64,000 bases of DNA from Epinephelus fuscoguttatus (GCF_011397635.1 NC_064761.1:24469643-24533642); one strand, 5' to 3'. Counted from the first letter of the stretch, positions 22,301-32,024 are shown. Notes: generated from the sequence alone by a model not told the origin. A program made the numbers and translations.

Positions 22301-25300
22301 AAAAAGTTCTTTAACCCTTTGCAATCAGAGCAAATTGGCTTGATTTCTTTTATAGACACTGTAAGAAGCCAATGAGCAATGAAAGAAGTAATGACCCCCC
22401 AAAAATTGGAAAGAAATTATTAAAAAGAGGAAATAAAAAAAAAGAAGAAAATTAGTAAAAAATTGAAAGTAAAATTCTGTAACACAATTTTAAAATGTAA
22501 TAACAATAATGATTATCATTATATTTTTCCCTAGCTTTTTTCTCTCCATTTTTTAAAATTAATTATTGAAATCTTTTTTTATTTTTATTCGTGAGATTTT
22601 TTTTTGCTTTTTTTTTTTTTTTACCAAGTTGCTCATTGCCTTTTTACATGTTTCTGAAAGAAATCATACCAATTAGCTCAGGTTTCAAAGGGTTAAAATA
22701 TCAGGAAAACTCTTCTCTGCTGTAATATTCACAGGAAATAATCAATCAGCAATAAATTCATCCAAATAGATTTACGTAGACTTACTTACTCGTCATCTCA
22801 CTTAATGACAAAAAATAGGTCTCTTGAGGAAAAGGGGAACCACTGACCTAAGCATCAGAGTTACGTATAATAACCTCTTTCCCTCTCCAGTAACAGGGAG
22901 GACAGCTCTGGAGAAAAGAGGATGCGTAACAACAGTCTGTGCAGCGCAAACATATTCTGCAGGATATTTTATGCTCCTGTAAAAAATAAACCAATAAAAG
23001 CCCTGAAAAGTTCTAATAAACTCACCAACAAAGCAGCTATTGATTAGAAAACAAACTGGAACACCCATTGCCTGCAGGTGGCCCAAGAGTCAAAGACTGC
23101 AAAATCTATGACTGTCTTTGCCTGTAGATGGTACGCCTTACATGTCAGTCGTAAACCACTGCCGGTGTTACTTTTCTTGCCTCTTGCATTTGGATAACAT
23201 TGGCTGGTGGCATGTGTCCTTATTTGCTTGGCCCGTTTCATTTCACGCTCATCTTTTCTGCCTCCAACAGAGGGCAGTGTCATCATATCTATTTTTACCT
23301 TATTTGGCTGAGGTCCTGAGGAGGGGTACTTACATATTCAAGTGTTTTGTTGACAGTCTGTGTGATGCACCCAATGTTGTCATGGCAGTATTTTTGGGGA
23401 TGCTCTGGAAAACAACAATTACCTAAAGTATCTCTTTGATTGCTTAATTTATTTCCATCATTTCAACAGGACAAAGCATCTTACAGTAAAGTCTGAATTG
23501 CATGGAAAACCTGCACAGATGTAACATCACATGGCTCTCTTTGTGATCATCACAGCTAAGAAAACATCAGAAAACTTAAGATTGCACCGTTTACTTGATG
23601 TATTGCATAATACATTCGCCATAAAAATGTTAAAAATTCAGTTCTGTGTTGTGTGTGTGTGTGTGTGTGTGTGTCTGCGTGACAGGGAAAGTTTAAAAAA
23701 AAAAAGGAGATGAAGAAAGATGTATGTCCTTGGATGTAAGTACCAGTGCGTGAGGGTAGTGTGTGTGTGTGTGCGTGTGCGTGTGAGCTGTTCCATCCTC
23801 ATACCGACCTTTACATCTTACACCTCTCTCCGGATGAAAGTGCTTAGTGCCTGAAGTTGGGATGTAATCACGCTGACAGGTGCAATAGAAAGATCCATTC
23901 GTATTATGGCAGTGTGAGTTGGGTCCACAGACCGGTCCTGACTTGCATTCATCAATATCTGAAAGGTGCAAATGAAGAGTTCAGCTCCGATAAAAGATAA
24001 ACGAAATATGATTAAGGGTCACACTCTCATCATAAACACATGTAATGTAAACAGCAAATAAACACGCATGCATTTGTGTCTCTGCAGTATTCCCACTTCA
24101 GAATGAGTGAAAGTGATGCTGAAAGTGAAGGAAAGTTAATGATTTATTTTCACACAAATAAAGAATGTGGCACAAGCAGTCTGACTCATTCCATTTAATA
24201 CGCTGTATAATTGATTTTGGAAGAGAAACTGCAATTCTTGCATGCGTGTTACACATCTGAATATTCATACATCAGCTTCTAAAATCAGCTACATGCTTCC
24301 GTGCTGGATTAAATGATGTGTGCCACCCAGTTGGATATCTGCAGGAATACTTTATGCTACAACAGGGGATAAAGGTGTTGTTCTTCTATTGCACATGGAG
24401 CAAAAGATCTCGGGCGGTTACTCAGAATAGCAGATGGGAAGGAAGCGAAAGGCCGAGGGGGGGGGGGTGTAAAAAAAAAAATCACCTCCAGCACGTTTAT
24501 CCTCCTCAGTACAGTGAAAGAGAAAACATATCACACACACACACACACACACACACACAGGCGTCCTTAAAGCTGTGTGGCTCTCACACATATACATGAT
24601 ATCTCGCCTTGTCGTATGTGAGGTCCTCTGCCAGTACGTGACCAAAACAAATTTCTGTATATTTAGAATACTGGGCCAGTAAATCAGACATTACCGATGC
24701 ATTCAGTGCCATCGTTGGGTTGGAACTTGGCCAGTCCTGTCGATGTGTATCCAGAGACACATGTACAGTAGTAGCTGCCCGCTGTGTTGGTGCAGTTCCC
24801 CCTGTCCCCGCAGATATTAGTCACATTCTGGCACTCGTTGTCATCTGTGGTGAAAAGAGCAGAGTGGGAAGTAAACTGGGTTAGTTGCTAAAGGAAATAG
24901 AGTTTACAAAAACTCAAATAGGCTTTAGAAAGGTTCGGCCCCTTTGAAAAAAGAAAGTAATTGGATGGGCAAAGAAACAAAACACATCTTTGCAGGTTTA
25001 ACTGGATGCTTTTGTGTTGCTGTGATTTGCCCAGGCGGTTTAACACCTGCTGACCAGCATTTAGATTTACAAAAAATAACTTGTAGCTTGTTCAAACTTG
25101 TTTATCTGACCCTTTATTTGAACAAGGTTATTTTAAAGACATGACATTTAATGCATCGTTTAAAGTCCATTCTTCTTTAAATGTACTGTAATAGTTTCCT
25201 TGTTGCTCCTCCTTCTGCTTCATGTCCCATAAGGCCTTTCAATATACTCCAGAGAAATGCCTGAACATGTTGCAATCAGCTGTTCTGTAACTTTCTGTCA

Positions 25301-28292
25301 GAGATATTAGCAGAAAATTGTAGTTGAGAACTGCAAATTATCAGTGCAACTGTAACCAGTGTGTCTTTCCTCCCTCAAACAGCTGCAAGTCTTTTGGTCT
25401 GCAGCCTGTGAAGAAACAAAAATCTTTGCTCTGCTCCTTCAACAATTCATTTCTTTTTTTGGCTGCCGAACAGTACGCGAAATGGCTGGACCACCAGAGA
25501 GCCCTCGCAAAAAACTGATGTTAATCCTTTCTGTTTAACTTGAAATAGTGCAGTGAGTTATCTCTGCTTGAGTAGAAAAAGGATAACACCAACCAAACAC
25601 CGAAATTAGCATGACGTGCTGGGGACATGATAGCAGCATTTCTTAACAGGAACATCTGTTTTCCAAAAACAGAAACCAGAGCGTGTGCTGAAACATGTGA
25701 GGTCTTCAGCCATCAATTCAGGAGAGATGATTTGGTGGGATTATTTCTAGAGCGACAATGTGGATTTCCAGAATTAATCCATGTATTAATGTCCAGAGAA
25801 CTGACCCCATGCAATCATCATGGCAGCATATATCCAGATTTAATCATTGTTGGGGCTTTGATTGCATTTTCACACAAATACTGTCCCTTACACTTAGATT
25901 ACTATTTAAGAATACTTAAATTTGATCCTGATCCTGAGTCCTGATGATTTGAACTTGATGAAGCTCAGCTGTGGTCTTGTCTCAGGCGCCACTAAGCTCT
26001 AACGTATATGCAACCTCCATTGTTCACATTTATGACTGCTGAGCAGTTTTTTGCCGTTGTTTGATCTTGAAAACTCAAATTACTTAAAATATTTTTCCCT
26101 TTGTTGCCCAGGCTTCAGAAAGCACCAGATAAAGAGCATTTCGCTGCGGATGCTGCTGCGCCCCACGCATTATAAAAAGTGCTGTTCCAGCTTTATTCTC
26201 AGACGCACCTTCCGTCTCTGGTCTCTCCATTTATTGGAAATGACCTGCTAAGACTTTCCACTGTTGTTTTTGCTTGTCTGTGATGGATGCTTTGCTCTTC
26301 CTCTCCTCTGTACCTTTTGCAACAAAAGCTGTCCGAGAAGGGAAATCCTCTGCTCTGATGAGAGAGGTGACTGTGTGCAAAGGGGAAATACCTCCATGAC
26401 ACACTGGACCCTTGAGCCATCATTGTTGCACAAACACTGTATCAACAGATTTTATGAGTAACTTTGATGCCTTTGTTTGTCTTTAAGTACACAACAGAGA
26501 GTGATTTCGTCCGTTTGTTTTTGCGTTTTTATATGTAATAGTTCAGACTTTGCACTACCAATAAACCAATTGACCAATAGTAATTTATTTCATTAATTTC
26601 CGCATTAAATGAACACACACATCCTTAATCTGCGACTACACAAGGACTCCATGAGCCGTGAGCCTCGTTGTGCCTTTTTTTGTTTTAAAATCATTCACCA
26701 CAGTGTGTGCACTACTCACATTTTGATTTACTTTTGGCCCTTGAAATATGTAAGCTGCGCTGTGATTGTGATCGGGTTTGGACAGGAAACAAAAAGGGTT
26801 CCAGGAATTCTAAACAGCCTCAGAAACATAACAGGAGCAACAATGTCGAGCGAGAGGCAAAAAAATGTTACTAATAAAGCTGTATGGCGGAGATATCTTT
26901 TTATATTGCAGTGTTTTCTCTGTAATTAAGTCTCAAAGAAGTGAGCTGCCAACGAGCTGGCGAGCTCCGAAATGCCACAGCTGATCCAACAAATACAAAC
27001 TGCATCTCAAAGAGGGCATGGTGGACGAGAACACATAAAGTTGTTGGAATTACTTACACATATTTGACTTAAACTTGCCCACACAGTGCCTACGTGTTTT
27101 GAAATGCCCAAATTGACTATTAAGCTCAATCACAGGAATTAAAAGCAAAATTAGATGGTGAAAATGAAGTTTGCTTGCACGTAAAAGTTGGTTAATTCCA
27201 ATCTATGTCCGTGGACTAAGGCACATGTGGGGCTAACCATCTCATACTTTTGAGATTATAAGAGACATAGGAGCAACACTGCACAGAAGATGCTGATCTG
27301 TGTTGATCGAATGATGAGAGATAATGTTTCATATGCGTTTTTTCGATGAAAACTGAACCAGTTCTTGTCCTGAACAGCCATCTTAAGCAGCTTTCACACA
27401 TCTAGTGCCTGATATATTTTCAACTGCTCACATCTGGGTTATTTTTGCACTGCACAGTCAACCACCATGCTCTAAAAATATTAAATTAAGCCACATGTGT
27501 ACAAATGTTGGCCTCATACTCCTGTCTGCTTATGTCGAGCAGCCGCAAACAACAAAGGCGTCCAAAAATAGTCAATGCTTCCATGACAGCTATACACACG
27601 AGGCTGTACTCTTGCATCACTGCAAATACTAAATACATATGGATGGCTTTGTGTGTTCATATTCACCGTTGCAAAACGTCGTTCCATCTCCCGTGTATCC
27701 TTGGTCGCAGAAGCAGGCGTCGTTTGAGCCGTTCAGGGACTTGCATGTTGCAAGTCGGTGACAAGAATCACAAATGTCAGAGAGGCTGCATGGGTCCATC
27801 AGACTGGAGAGCCATGCTGCGTAGACACAAGCGCCAGACACGAGAGTGTGTAAGTTTAATGTATACCATGAAAGCAATAGTCCAAATCATTTTGTGATGC
27901 CACTGCTGCTTCTTTTGGCGCGTGTGGTTCCAGTAAAAATTGCATTTTTATCTTCTGCTCTGTGGTTAACCTGCCACTCATGTAACCACACAGGATCCAC
28001 TGAATCACAGTACAAGTTTAGATTACAGCTTACAGCTTGTGGCGACACAAACAATCTGTTATAAACAAAAAAAAAAAAAAAAAAAAAAAATCACAACACT
28101 AGTTTTAATACGTACAGATATATCAAGCTCATCTGCCGCCCCATCACACAACCCAGACCCACCATAGTTAACATAGAGCCCCCATAAGTACAGATTCATC
28201 ACTACTAAGACACCTGCCATGCTAGAGAGTAGATAAGCTCACATACCTGTCAAAAGTACAAGTTTCATTGGTGACTTGAGCAAAGACTCCAT
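13151..28292 (-). CDS. adgrl4: Adhesion G protein-coupled receptor L4 (ELTD1), complete, 16 coding exons
   Basis: Endothelial orphan adhesion GPCR linked to vessel growth, at the plasma membrane. Exons: 28247-28292, 27667-27816, 24695-24844, 23809-23958, 23334-23404, 21443-21622, 20431-20614, 20144-20257, 19397-19596, 17503-17682, 15635-15838, 15016-15236, 14365-14431, 14150-14241, 13801-13969, 13151-13213. They total 2,241 nt, exactly 747 codons including TGA, with every junction in phase. Order: signal peptide 1-25; EGF 26-65; two calcium-binding EGF modules 66-165; a linker with [12 protein letters not shown] domain about 190-470; GPS with two tryptophans, four cysteines and CNHLT, cleavage expected between Leu462 and Thr463; tethered agonist THFAILM; seven helices about 480-725; tail [20 protein letters not shown]. 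That tail and the helices match ADGRL4 rather than ADGRE5 or latrophilins. Some mammalian forms have two EGF modules; three are coded here. It lies on the same strand as vtg, 4.6 kb away. Confidence 0.96.
13401..13562 (-). mobile_element. tRNA-derived SINE in adgrl4 intron 15
   Basis: On the minus strand the element begins AGGGGTGTCGGTGGC, then TTAGTGGTAGAGC (A box), GGATTCGAGTCC (B box), a pyrimidine-rich body, and ends in an A-rich tail. The head looks like a degenerate tRNA without a clean acceptor stem, so it is a SINE rather than a working tRNA gene. Confidence 0.75.
13801..13969 (-). CDS. adgrl4: adgrl4 exon 15 (TM6 and TM7)
   Basis: 169 nt, acceptor CCGTCAG, donor GTAACA. It encodes [20 protein letters not shown] (TM6), [19 protein letters not shown] and [16 protein letters not shown] (TM7). 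Confidence 0.96.
14150..14241 (-). CDS. adgrl4: adgrl4 exon 14 (TM5 end, third intracellular loop)
   Basis: 92 nt, acceptor CCAAAG, donor GTAGGA. It encodes [19 protein letters not shown], then [10 protein letters not shown]. Confidence 0.94.
14365..14431 (-). CDS. adgrl4: adgrl4 exon 13 (second extracellular loop, TM5 start)
   Basis: 67 nt, acceptor GTTACAG, donor GTAAGA. It encodes [20 protein letters not shown], with the loop cysteine that pairs with TM3 in the family. Confidence 0.94.
15016..15236 (-). CDS. adgrl4: adgrl4 exon 12 (TM3 and TM4)
   Basis: 221 nt, phase 0 in and phase 2 out, acceptor TTGGCAG, donor GTAAGT. It encodes [20 protein letters not shown] (TM3), [17 protein letters not shown] and [17 protein letters not shown] (TM4). 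Confidence 0.96.
15635..15838 (-). CDS. adgrl4: adgrl4 exon 11 (TM1 and TM2)
   Basis: 204 nt, phase 0, acceptor TTCCCAG, donor GTGAGC. It encodes [18 protein letters not shown] (TM1), [18 protein letters not shown] (first loop) and [17 protein letters not shown] (TM2). Confidence 0.96.
16292..16338. repeat. (TG)n microsatellite
   Basis: About 23 uninterrupted TG units in adgrl4 intron 10. Confidence 0.97.
16836..17145 (+). repeat. Diverged copy of palindromic fish repeat (CTGAAACTAATTATT type)
   Basis: The stretch GTTTGGTCTATAAAATGTCA, followed by TTTTGTCCACAATCC, CAGTTTACTGTCATAGAGGA and AAGCTGGAATCAGAGAATT, with ATTAATCAATTATTA near the end, is a repeat I recognise as very common in teleosts. 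Related copies are at 42660-42990 and 49236-49440. Ends resembling CTGCAACTAATAATTATT suggest a hAT-type MITE. Confidence 0.65.
17503..17682 (-). CDS. adgrl4: adgrl4 exon 10 (GPS cleavage site)
   Basis: 180 nt, phase 0 both ends, acceptor CCCAAAG, donor GTGAGT. It carries the whole [20 protein letters not shown], then [18 protein letters not shown]. Both tryptophans, four cysteines and the HL-T cleavage triad are intact, so autoproteolysis and the tethered agonist should work. Confidence 0.96.
18853..18879. repeat. Poly-A tract
   Basis: A run of about 27 A residues in adgrl4 intron 9, probably an old retroposon tail, although no body is recognisable beside it. Confidence 0.9.
19397..19596 (-). 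CDS. adgrl4: adgrl4 exon 9 (GAIN beta-sandwich)
   Basis: 200 nt, phase 1 in and phase 0 out, acceptor CCATCAG, donor GTAAAG. It encodes [34 protein letters not shown] and [12 protein letters not shown]. Confidence 0.94.
20144..20257 (-). CDS. adgrl4: adgrl4 exon 8 (GAIN domain)
   Basis: 114 nt, phase 1-1, acceptor CACCACAG, donor GTAAAG. It encodes [19 protein letters not shown], then [18 protein letters not shown]. Confidence 0.92.
20431..20614 (-). CDS. adgrl4: adgrl4 exon 7 (GAIN helical part)
   Basis: 184 nt, phase 0 in and phase 1 out. It encodes [36 protein letters not shown] and ELEIKATEM. Confidence 0.94.
21130..21235 (+). repeat. Dispersed fish repeat fragment
   Basis: CCCTGATGAAGATGGTCTAG and CGAAACGTTGGTACTTGAAT, followed by AATAAA, form a motif pair seen in many teleost dispersed repeats. 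It lies in adgrl4 intron 6 close to exon 6. Confidence 0.45.
21443..21622 (-). CDS. adgrl4: adgrl4 exon 6 (start of GAIN domain)
   Basis: 180 nt, phase 0 both ends, acceptor with a long pyrimidine tract then CCTAG, donor GTAAAT. It encodes [32 protein letters not shown] and VVNSTLT, the helical subdomain A. Confidence 0.92.
22311..22696. mobile_element. Non-autonomous DNA transposon with TTAA ends
   Basis: The left end TTAACCCTTTGCAATCAG and the right end, whose complement is TTAACCCTTTGAAACC, head inverted arms of about 65 bp (22311-22378 and 22630-22696). These share CCCTTTG, AATTGG, GATTTCTTT and CAATGAGCAA. TTAA target duplications are typical of piggyBac and Kolobok elements. The 250-bp centre is A+T-rich without coding capacity. 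Confidence 0.75.
23334..23404 (-). CDS. adgrl4: adgrl4 exon 5 (71-nt linker exon)
   Basis: 71 nt, phase 1 in and phase 0 out, acceptor TTTTCCAG, donor GTAAGT. It encodes [20 protein letters not shown] plus LEY. The phase gap between exons 4 and 6 demanded an exon of length 2 mod 3, and this is the only block found that fits and resembles the Cys-x5-Cys linker with NKTL of other ADGRL4 proteins. Confidence 0.88.
23650..23674. repeat. (TG)n microsatellite
   Basis: About 12 TG units in adgrl4 intron 4, 135 bp from exon 4. Confidence 0.93.
23759..23786. repeat. Interrupted (GT)n tract beside exon 4
   Basis: About 14 GT-like units with two GC interruptions, only 23 bp from the exon 4 donor. Confidence 0.9.
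23809..23958 (-). CDS. adgrl4: adgrl4 exon 4 (calcium-binding EGF 2)
   Basis: 150 nt, phase 1-1, acceptor CTTTCAG, donor [29 protein letters not shown] and ERGVRC mark a second calcium-binding EGF module. A competing GTATGAG donor lies 4 nt downstream but would not keep the reading frame into exon 5. Confidence 0.92.
24532..24559. repeat. (CA)n microsatellite
   Basis: About 14 CA units in adgrl4 intron 3. Confidence 0.95.
24695..24844 (-). CDS. adgrl4: adgrl4 exon 3 (calcium-binding EGF 1)
   Basis: 150 nt, phase 1-1, acceptor CACCACAG, donor GTAATG. DDNEC starts the calcium-binding signature, followed by [19 protein letters not shown] and NDGTEC. Confidence 0.94.
24845..27666. other. adgrl4 intron 2, no further exon seen
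   Basis: A 2.8-kb intron between the first and second EGF exons. Open stretches here do not begin and end at in-phase splice sites and have no EGF cysteine pattern. Confidence 0.6.
27667..27816 (-). CDS. adgrl4: adgrl4 exon 2 (EGF module 1)
   Basis: 150 nt, phase 1-1, acceptor CTACGCAG, donor GTGAAT. It finishes the hydrophobic leader ([10 protein letters not shown]) and encodes an EGF module with cysteines in [26 protein letters not shown]. Confidence 0.92.
28067..28090. repeat. Poly-A tract
   Basis: A run of 24 A residues in adgrl4 intron 1. Confidence 0.93.
28247..28292 (-). CDS. adgrl4: adgrl4 exon 1 (start codon)
   Basis: 46 coding bases, [15 protein letters not shown], ending in phase 1 at donor GTATGT. 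A second in-frame ATG at 28268-28266 would give a shorter leader beginning MKLVLLTAW, so the true start may be either one. Confidence 0.85.
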
Positions 28293-28480
28293 ACTTGCGC
28301 TTGGTCTCGATTCTACTTTTAGCACAGACTGCGGTGGGCTGGCTGATGACGTAGTCCACTTCCTTGCATCACTTTTCCTGTTTCCCTAAACCTGGCCCTT
28401 CCTGTCTTGATCTTTAATCTGCTTTCAAAAACATGCAGCCTGCTCCCTTCACCAAAACCACTCCACCACACAGCACCTCA
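28293..28480 (-). promoter_or_regulatory. Probable adgrl4 proximal promoter
   Basis: The 190 bp before the start hold, on the minus strand, AAGGAAGTG (ETS-type, 28357-28365), a CRE-like TACGTCA at 28347-28353 and a second GGAA core in ACAGGAAA near 28375. ETS factors such as ERG and FLI1 drive endothelial genes, which suits this receptor. No TATA box is seen. The transcription start is not determined. Confidence 0.45.
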
Positions 28481-31440
28481 CACACTCTCTCATTTGGTTT
28501 CAATTTACACTTAATGTTAAAGATGTTTTAACAGAATTCAACCACATTTTTAATGTGTTGTTGACACTGTGACTCATGTTGCCATTCTGGAAGCCATCAC
28601 GCCATTGTTCTCACTCGAACATGTACAGTAGGCCGGGTAAACACAGGCCAAAACAACACCGACTAACTCCACGGAAGGACGACCCCCTCCCTTCCGCAAA
28701 GGACTGTGCACAAATTCACACAGACATTCCAGTGCTGTGTGTCTTCCAGTGATCATCTCAGTGTTCTTCACACAATATATGTAGCTCCTCCAGGATTTTG
28801 CTGCTGAAACAAACCGGTGATACGCGCCTTTAAATTTCAGTTTATATTCCAAATAATGTAATGTGGATTCTTTAGTGCGGCATTCGATGTATATAGAGTC
28901 ACTCACCACTTATAAAGATATGATTACCAACTAATTTCTTGCCGTATTGGGTCATATACAGGATCTATGACTCACACTTTGTTTAAAGACAAGAAAGGAA
29001 AGTGAAAGAAAAACATTTCATGGATAAATGCCCGGTCCAAACAATGGCCAAATTCTTATTCTCAATTTTCTTATGAACTATCTGCTCCTGAACACTTTTC
29101 CTCTAAAGCAGTCGTCTATTGAAGATACCACATGCTAAAGTTGCTCAAACATTGTGCTGTTTGCTATTGTTCACACTTCTATGCACCGTGCCTCGTAAAG
29201 ACCGTGTGTTTCTATCAGCATGACTGAAATAACAGTGATGTTAAACAAATACAGAACGTTAAGGCCCTTTGTGCTGCAGTTATATACTGCGTGTGCCTTT
29301 GAAGATAAGCAATTAAAAACAACACATTTTACTTTTGTTTCTTTGACACCTGTCATGGACTAATGACCCCATTCTCTGTGTGGGAAGTGAGCCGGCTGGG
29401 TGTTGCTTAGTTTTTCCTGGTGGGTTACTGACCCACACAAAACAAAGTTGTGTTAGGTTACCTAATGGCACATGTCAGTTTTCTTTAAAGCCTCGAAGCT
29501 ATCTGTTTCAGGCGCTAATATTTATCATTCTGCTAATCCACCACGCCCATGAATGTCAATACTCTGGATTGTTTTTTTAAAGGGTAGAATTTAATCGGCA
29601 CTGGCAGTTCGGAAACAGGTGAATTCAAATGTGAAATGGTGACAATAGTGAAAAAAGAGAAGTAGCCATTCAGGTGTAACTCAGGTCTTTTCAAACCGCC
29701 TTCTACTTTTTGGCACACAAACACATTCATTGATGAATAGTTTCACTTGGAAGATAAGTTCTTTGTTGACTGTATTGCAATCTGTGGAGGTGGTTTGAAT
29801 TGCTTAGGCAAGGCGTTCAGTTTATTGCTGAGAAAGGCAGCTGCTTTGAATGACACCATTAGAATTGCGCAGCATTACTGTCCTGGGAAAGTGCTTGGTG
29901 AAAACCACATCTGAATGTCTCGCTCTGACACTCTCCTAATGCTAAGGAAGGAAGTGATGTTGTCTAGAACAAACCTGGACTGATTGCACCCTTCCTCCTC
30001 CGCTTTTTTGTCTCAGGAAATCTCTCATTTAGTGAGAAATTCGTAAAGCTCACAGGAGCTTGCTTTCTCCACAATGACATTGTAAAAAAAGACACCTAAG
30101 AGAAAAGGTCTCTTCAACTGTGTGGAGGCAGTCTTGTGTAAATGTTTCCTCTTTTTCCTTTCCTCTCTCATGGATATGGAAATTTTGACTCGGCAGCAGC
30201 AGAATTTTGCATGTGTGTGTGTGTGTGTGTGAGCAAACGAACAGTGTTGTTTATGCTATTCAGGCAATATTGAGATTTGCAATACAGACTACATTGGAGA
30301 ATCTATTTTGACACTTCTCACACATATCTGTTCTGATGTTGGCCTTATGTTCAGCCATGATGGGAGGACTGAACGCTGGGGCACAGATGGCAGCAACTGT
30401 CTCATAAACTTGGAGCTCTTGAATATTTCAGTGCACAAGGTTGAAGAGACAAAGTACGCTCTCTGCGCGGGTTCAGAGATGCCAGCTGCTGTGCGAGCGG
30501 AGAACCCTACAACATTTACATTACACTTAAGGATAGATGGCGCTGCTTTAACAAAACAGCCTGCGGTTCATTCAGAGGAAATATCCACTCTGAAACTGAA
30601 ATAACACCTGACAAGCATTACAAGAGTAAAAGGCAGTAGCTTCAATTTTGGGTTGAAAATGAGATTTTGTCATTTTATGTTTGTCAGCGTTTGGTCAGGG
30701 GGAGATAAGAGGATCTAGAATATCCTCTTATAAAGTCAACAAATCACAACAATTTCAGGAGTCTTTTACAAGCTATTTGGCTGACCAGTAAAAAAGAAAC
30801 CTTAGAGGCATTTTTGTCAGCTTATGTATTTCGAAATGTACTTTTGGAGACCAAAAACTGTCTTACTTACATATAAAAGCTGATTTTATGCAACAAGACA
30901 ATACCCATAGGCCTATTGCATTATATAATCATATAAACAACACAGGAAACAACATAGTTGAGCAAACTTTGTGTATAGTAATATTAGATGCTTTGCACTC
31001 TGGGATCTCTTATAAAAACTAACATATTTGTTGACACTGAAATAACATCCAAGCAGGGTTTCACTGTTGGGAAATAGAAGACATTTGATCTGATGATGAA
31101 CAAATAACAAAGTAAATAAATAAAAAGAATCAATGGCCTTATTTTGTCTCATAGATGAAATGCAGTCCTCCCAAAAGAAACAGTCTGAGTGAATAAAATT
31201 ACTTCAGTTGTTAAATAAAGTTCCTTGGCTGAATGCTTGATGGTTATTATCTGAGAGATCTAAATCCATATTGCAAAGTGTGCCCAGCTAATCAATATTT
31301 TAAGTTAAATATGTAATAAATAAATACTGTTAGAGGTCCCCAAGTTTGCTTTAGAGTGCTTTCTGCCAGAAAGAGATTTCTTGGTTAAGGTTCGGAAAAG
31401 AAATCGTGGTTTAAATGAATAGATTTCTGCCAGAAGGCCG
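28481..31440. other. Spacer upstream of adgrl4, no gene seen
   Basis: About 3 kb. The open stretch at 28574-28909 (minus) looks like part of a dispersed repeat rather than a gene. A (TG)n tract sits at 30212-30231. No conserved exon is visible. Confidence 0.5.
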
Positions 31441-31831
31441 TAAATAAACTTCTCCAATGTGCGGTTGCTCCTGGAGAGCTTGCTCATTTTGCGCATGCGC
31501 GTGAGAATGCTTGTTCGCGACCAGCCGTAGAACGCAGTCTATGCGCGCGACGCGGTTTCTAAACTGCAGCCTGTAAACAGCGCTTCCCGTTGGCATTGTC
31601 AAACGTAATAAATACTTGTATTTTACGCTAACCTTTTCAGAAACAAACTCACAGAACACGGCCTGGAGGTGACTGACAAGCAAGCACGACACAGACACAC
31701 CAGGAGATGCGCTGAACAGGTAGGTTAGCAAGACACACAGCCTCGAGCATTGCAAGTTAACGTTAGCTCATCAACTTAACGTTACCGTTAGCTGTTGACA
31801 TCAAACATGGCGACGAGAGGACGCAGTTTAC

Positions 31832-31907
31832 CTGAATGCTGTTCCCGCGGTTGACTCTCATAGTGTTTTCTACTTTCTTTGTGGCCAGAAGGATAGTTCG
31901 GCTTCAT
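31832..31907 (-). other. Candidate short first coding exon, minus strand
   Basis: An ATG at 31907 opens 25 codons (MKPNYPSGHKESRKHYESQP and on) up to a good donor, G-GTAAAC. No matching second exon is recognised, and I do not recognise the peptide. It may be chance. Confidence 0.15.
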
Positions 31908-32010
31908 CTCCTCATTAAAGTTTTGTGACATTGACACTCGCTTTGACGCAAGGGGGAGGCGGGGGCGTCGTGTAATATGCGCAGTTGCTACGGAACCAAA
32001 ACCCTAACCA

Positions 32011-32024
32011 CCGAGAGGGGGCGC
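32011..32024 (+). promoter_or_regulatory. CTCF-like core site
   Basis: CCGAGAGGGGGCGC matches the AGGGGGCGC core of CTCF sites, with two mismatches in the upstream part. It sits at the edge of the CpG island. Confidence 0.35.

Noticed and set aside
22802..23286. Cysteine-containing minus-strand frames considered as the missing adgrl4 exon
   Set aside because: They have no in-phase acceptor and donor of the needed length; the 71-nt block at 23334-23404 fits exactly.
24318..24645. Frames of 93 and 75 codons in adgrl4 intron 3
   Set aside because: They are produced by the (CA)n tract and a G-run, with no splice phase match to neighbouring exons.
28574..28909. 111-codon minus-strand frame upstream of adgrl4
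   Set aside because: It looks like part of a dispersed teleost repeat, has no recognised domain and no splice context; not enough to call a gene.
30308..30604. 98-codon plus-strand frame
   Set aside because: No domain, no promoter or splice sites in phase, and repeat-like composition in its second half.
31411..31755. 114-codon minus-strand frame across the CpG island
   Set aside because: Long frames arise easily in CpG-rich DNA because stop codons are rare. No domain or conserved start was seen.
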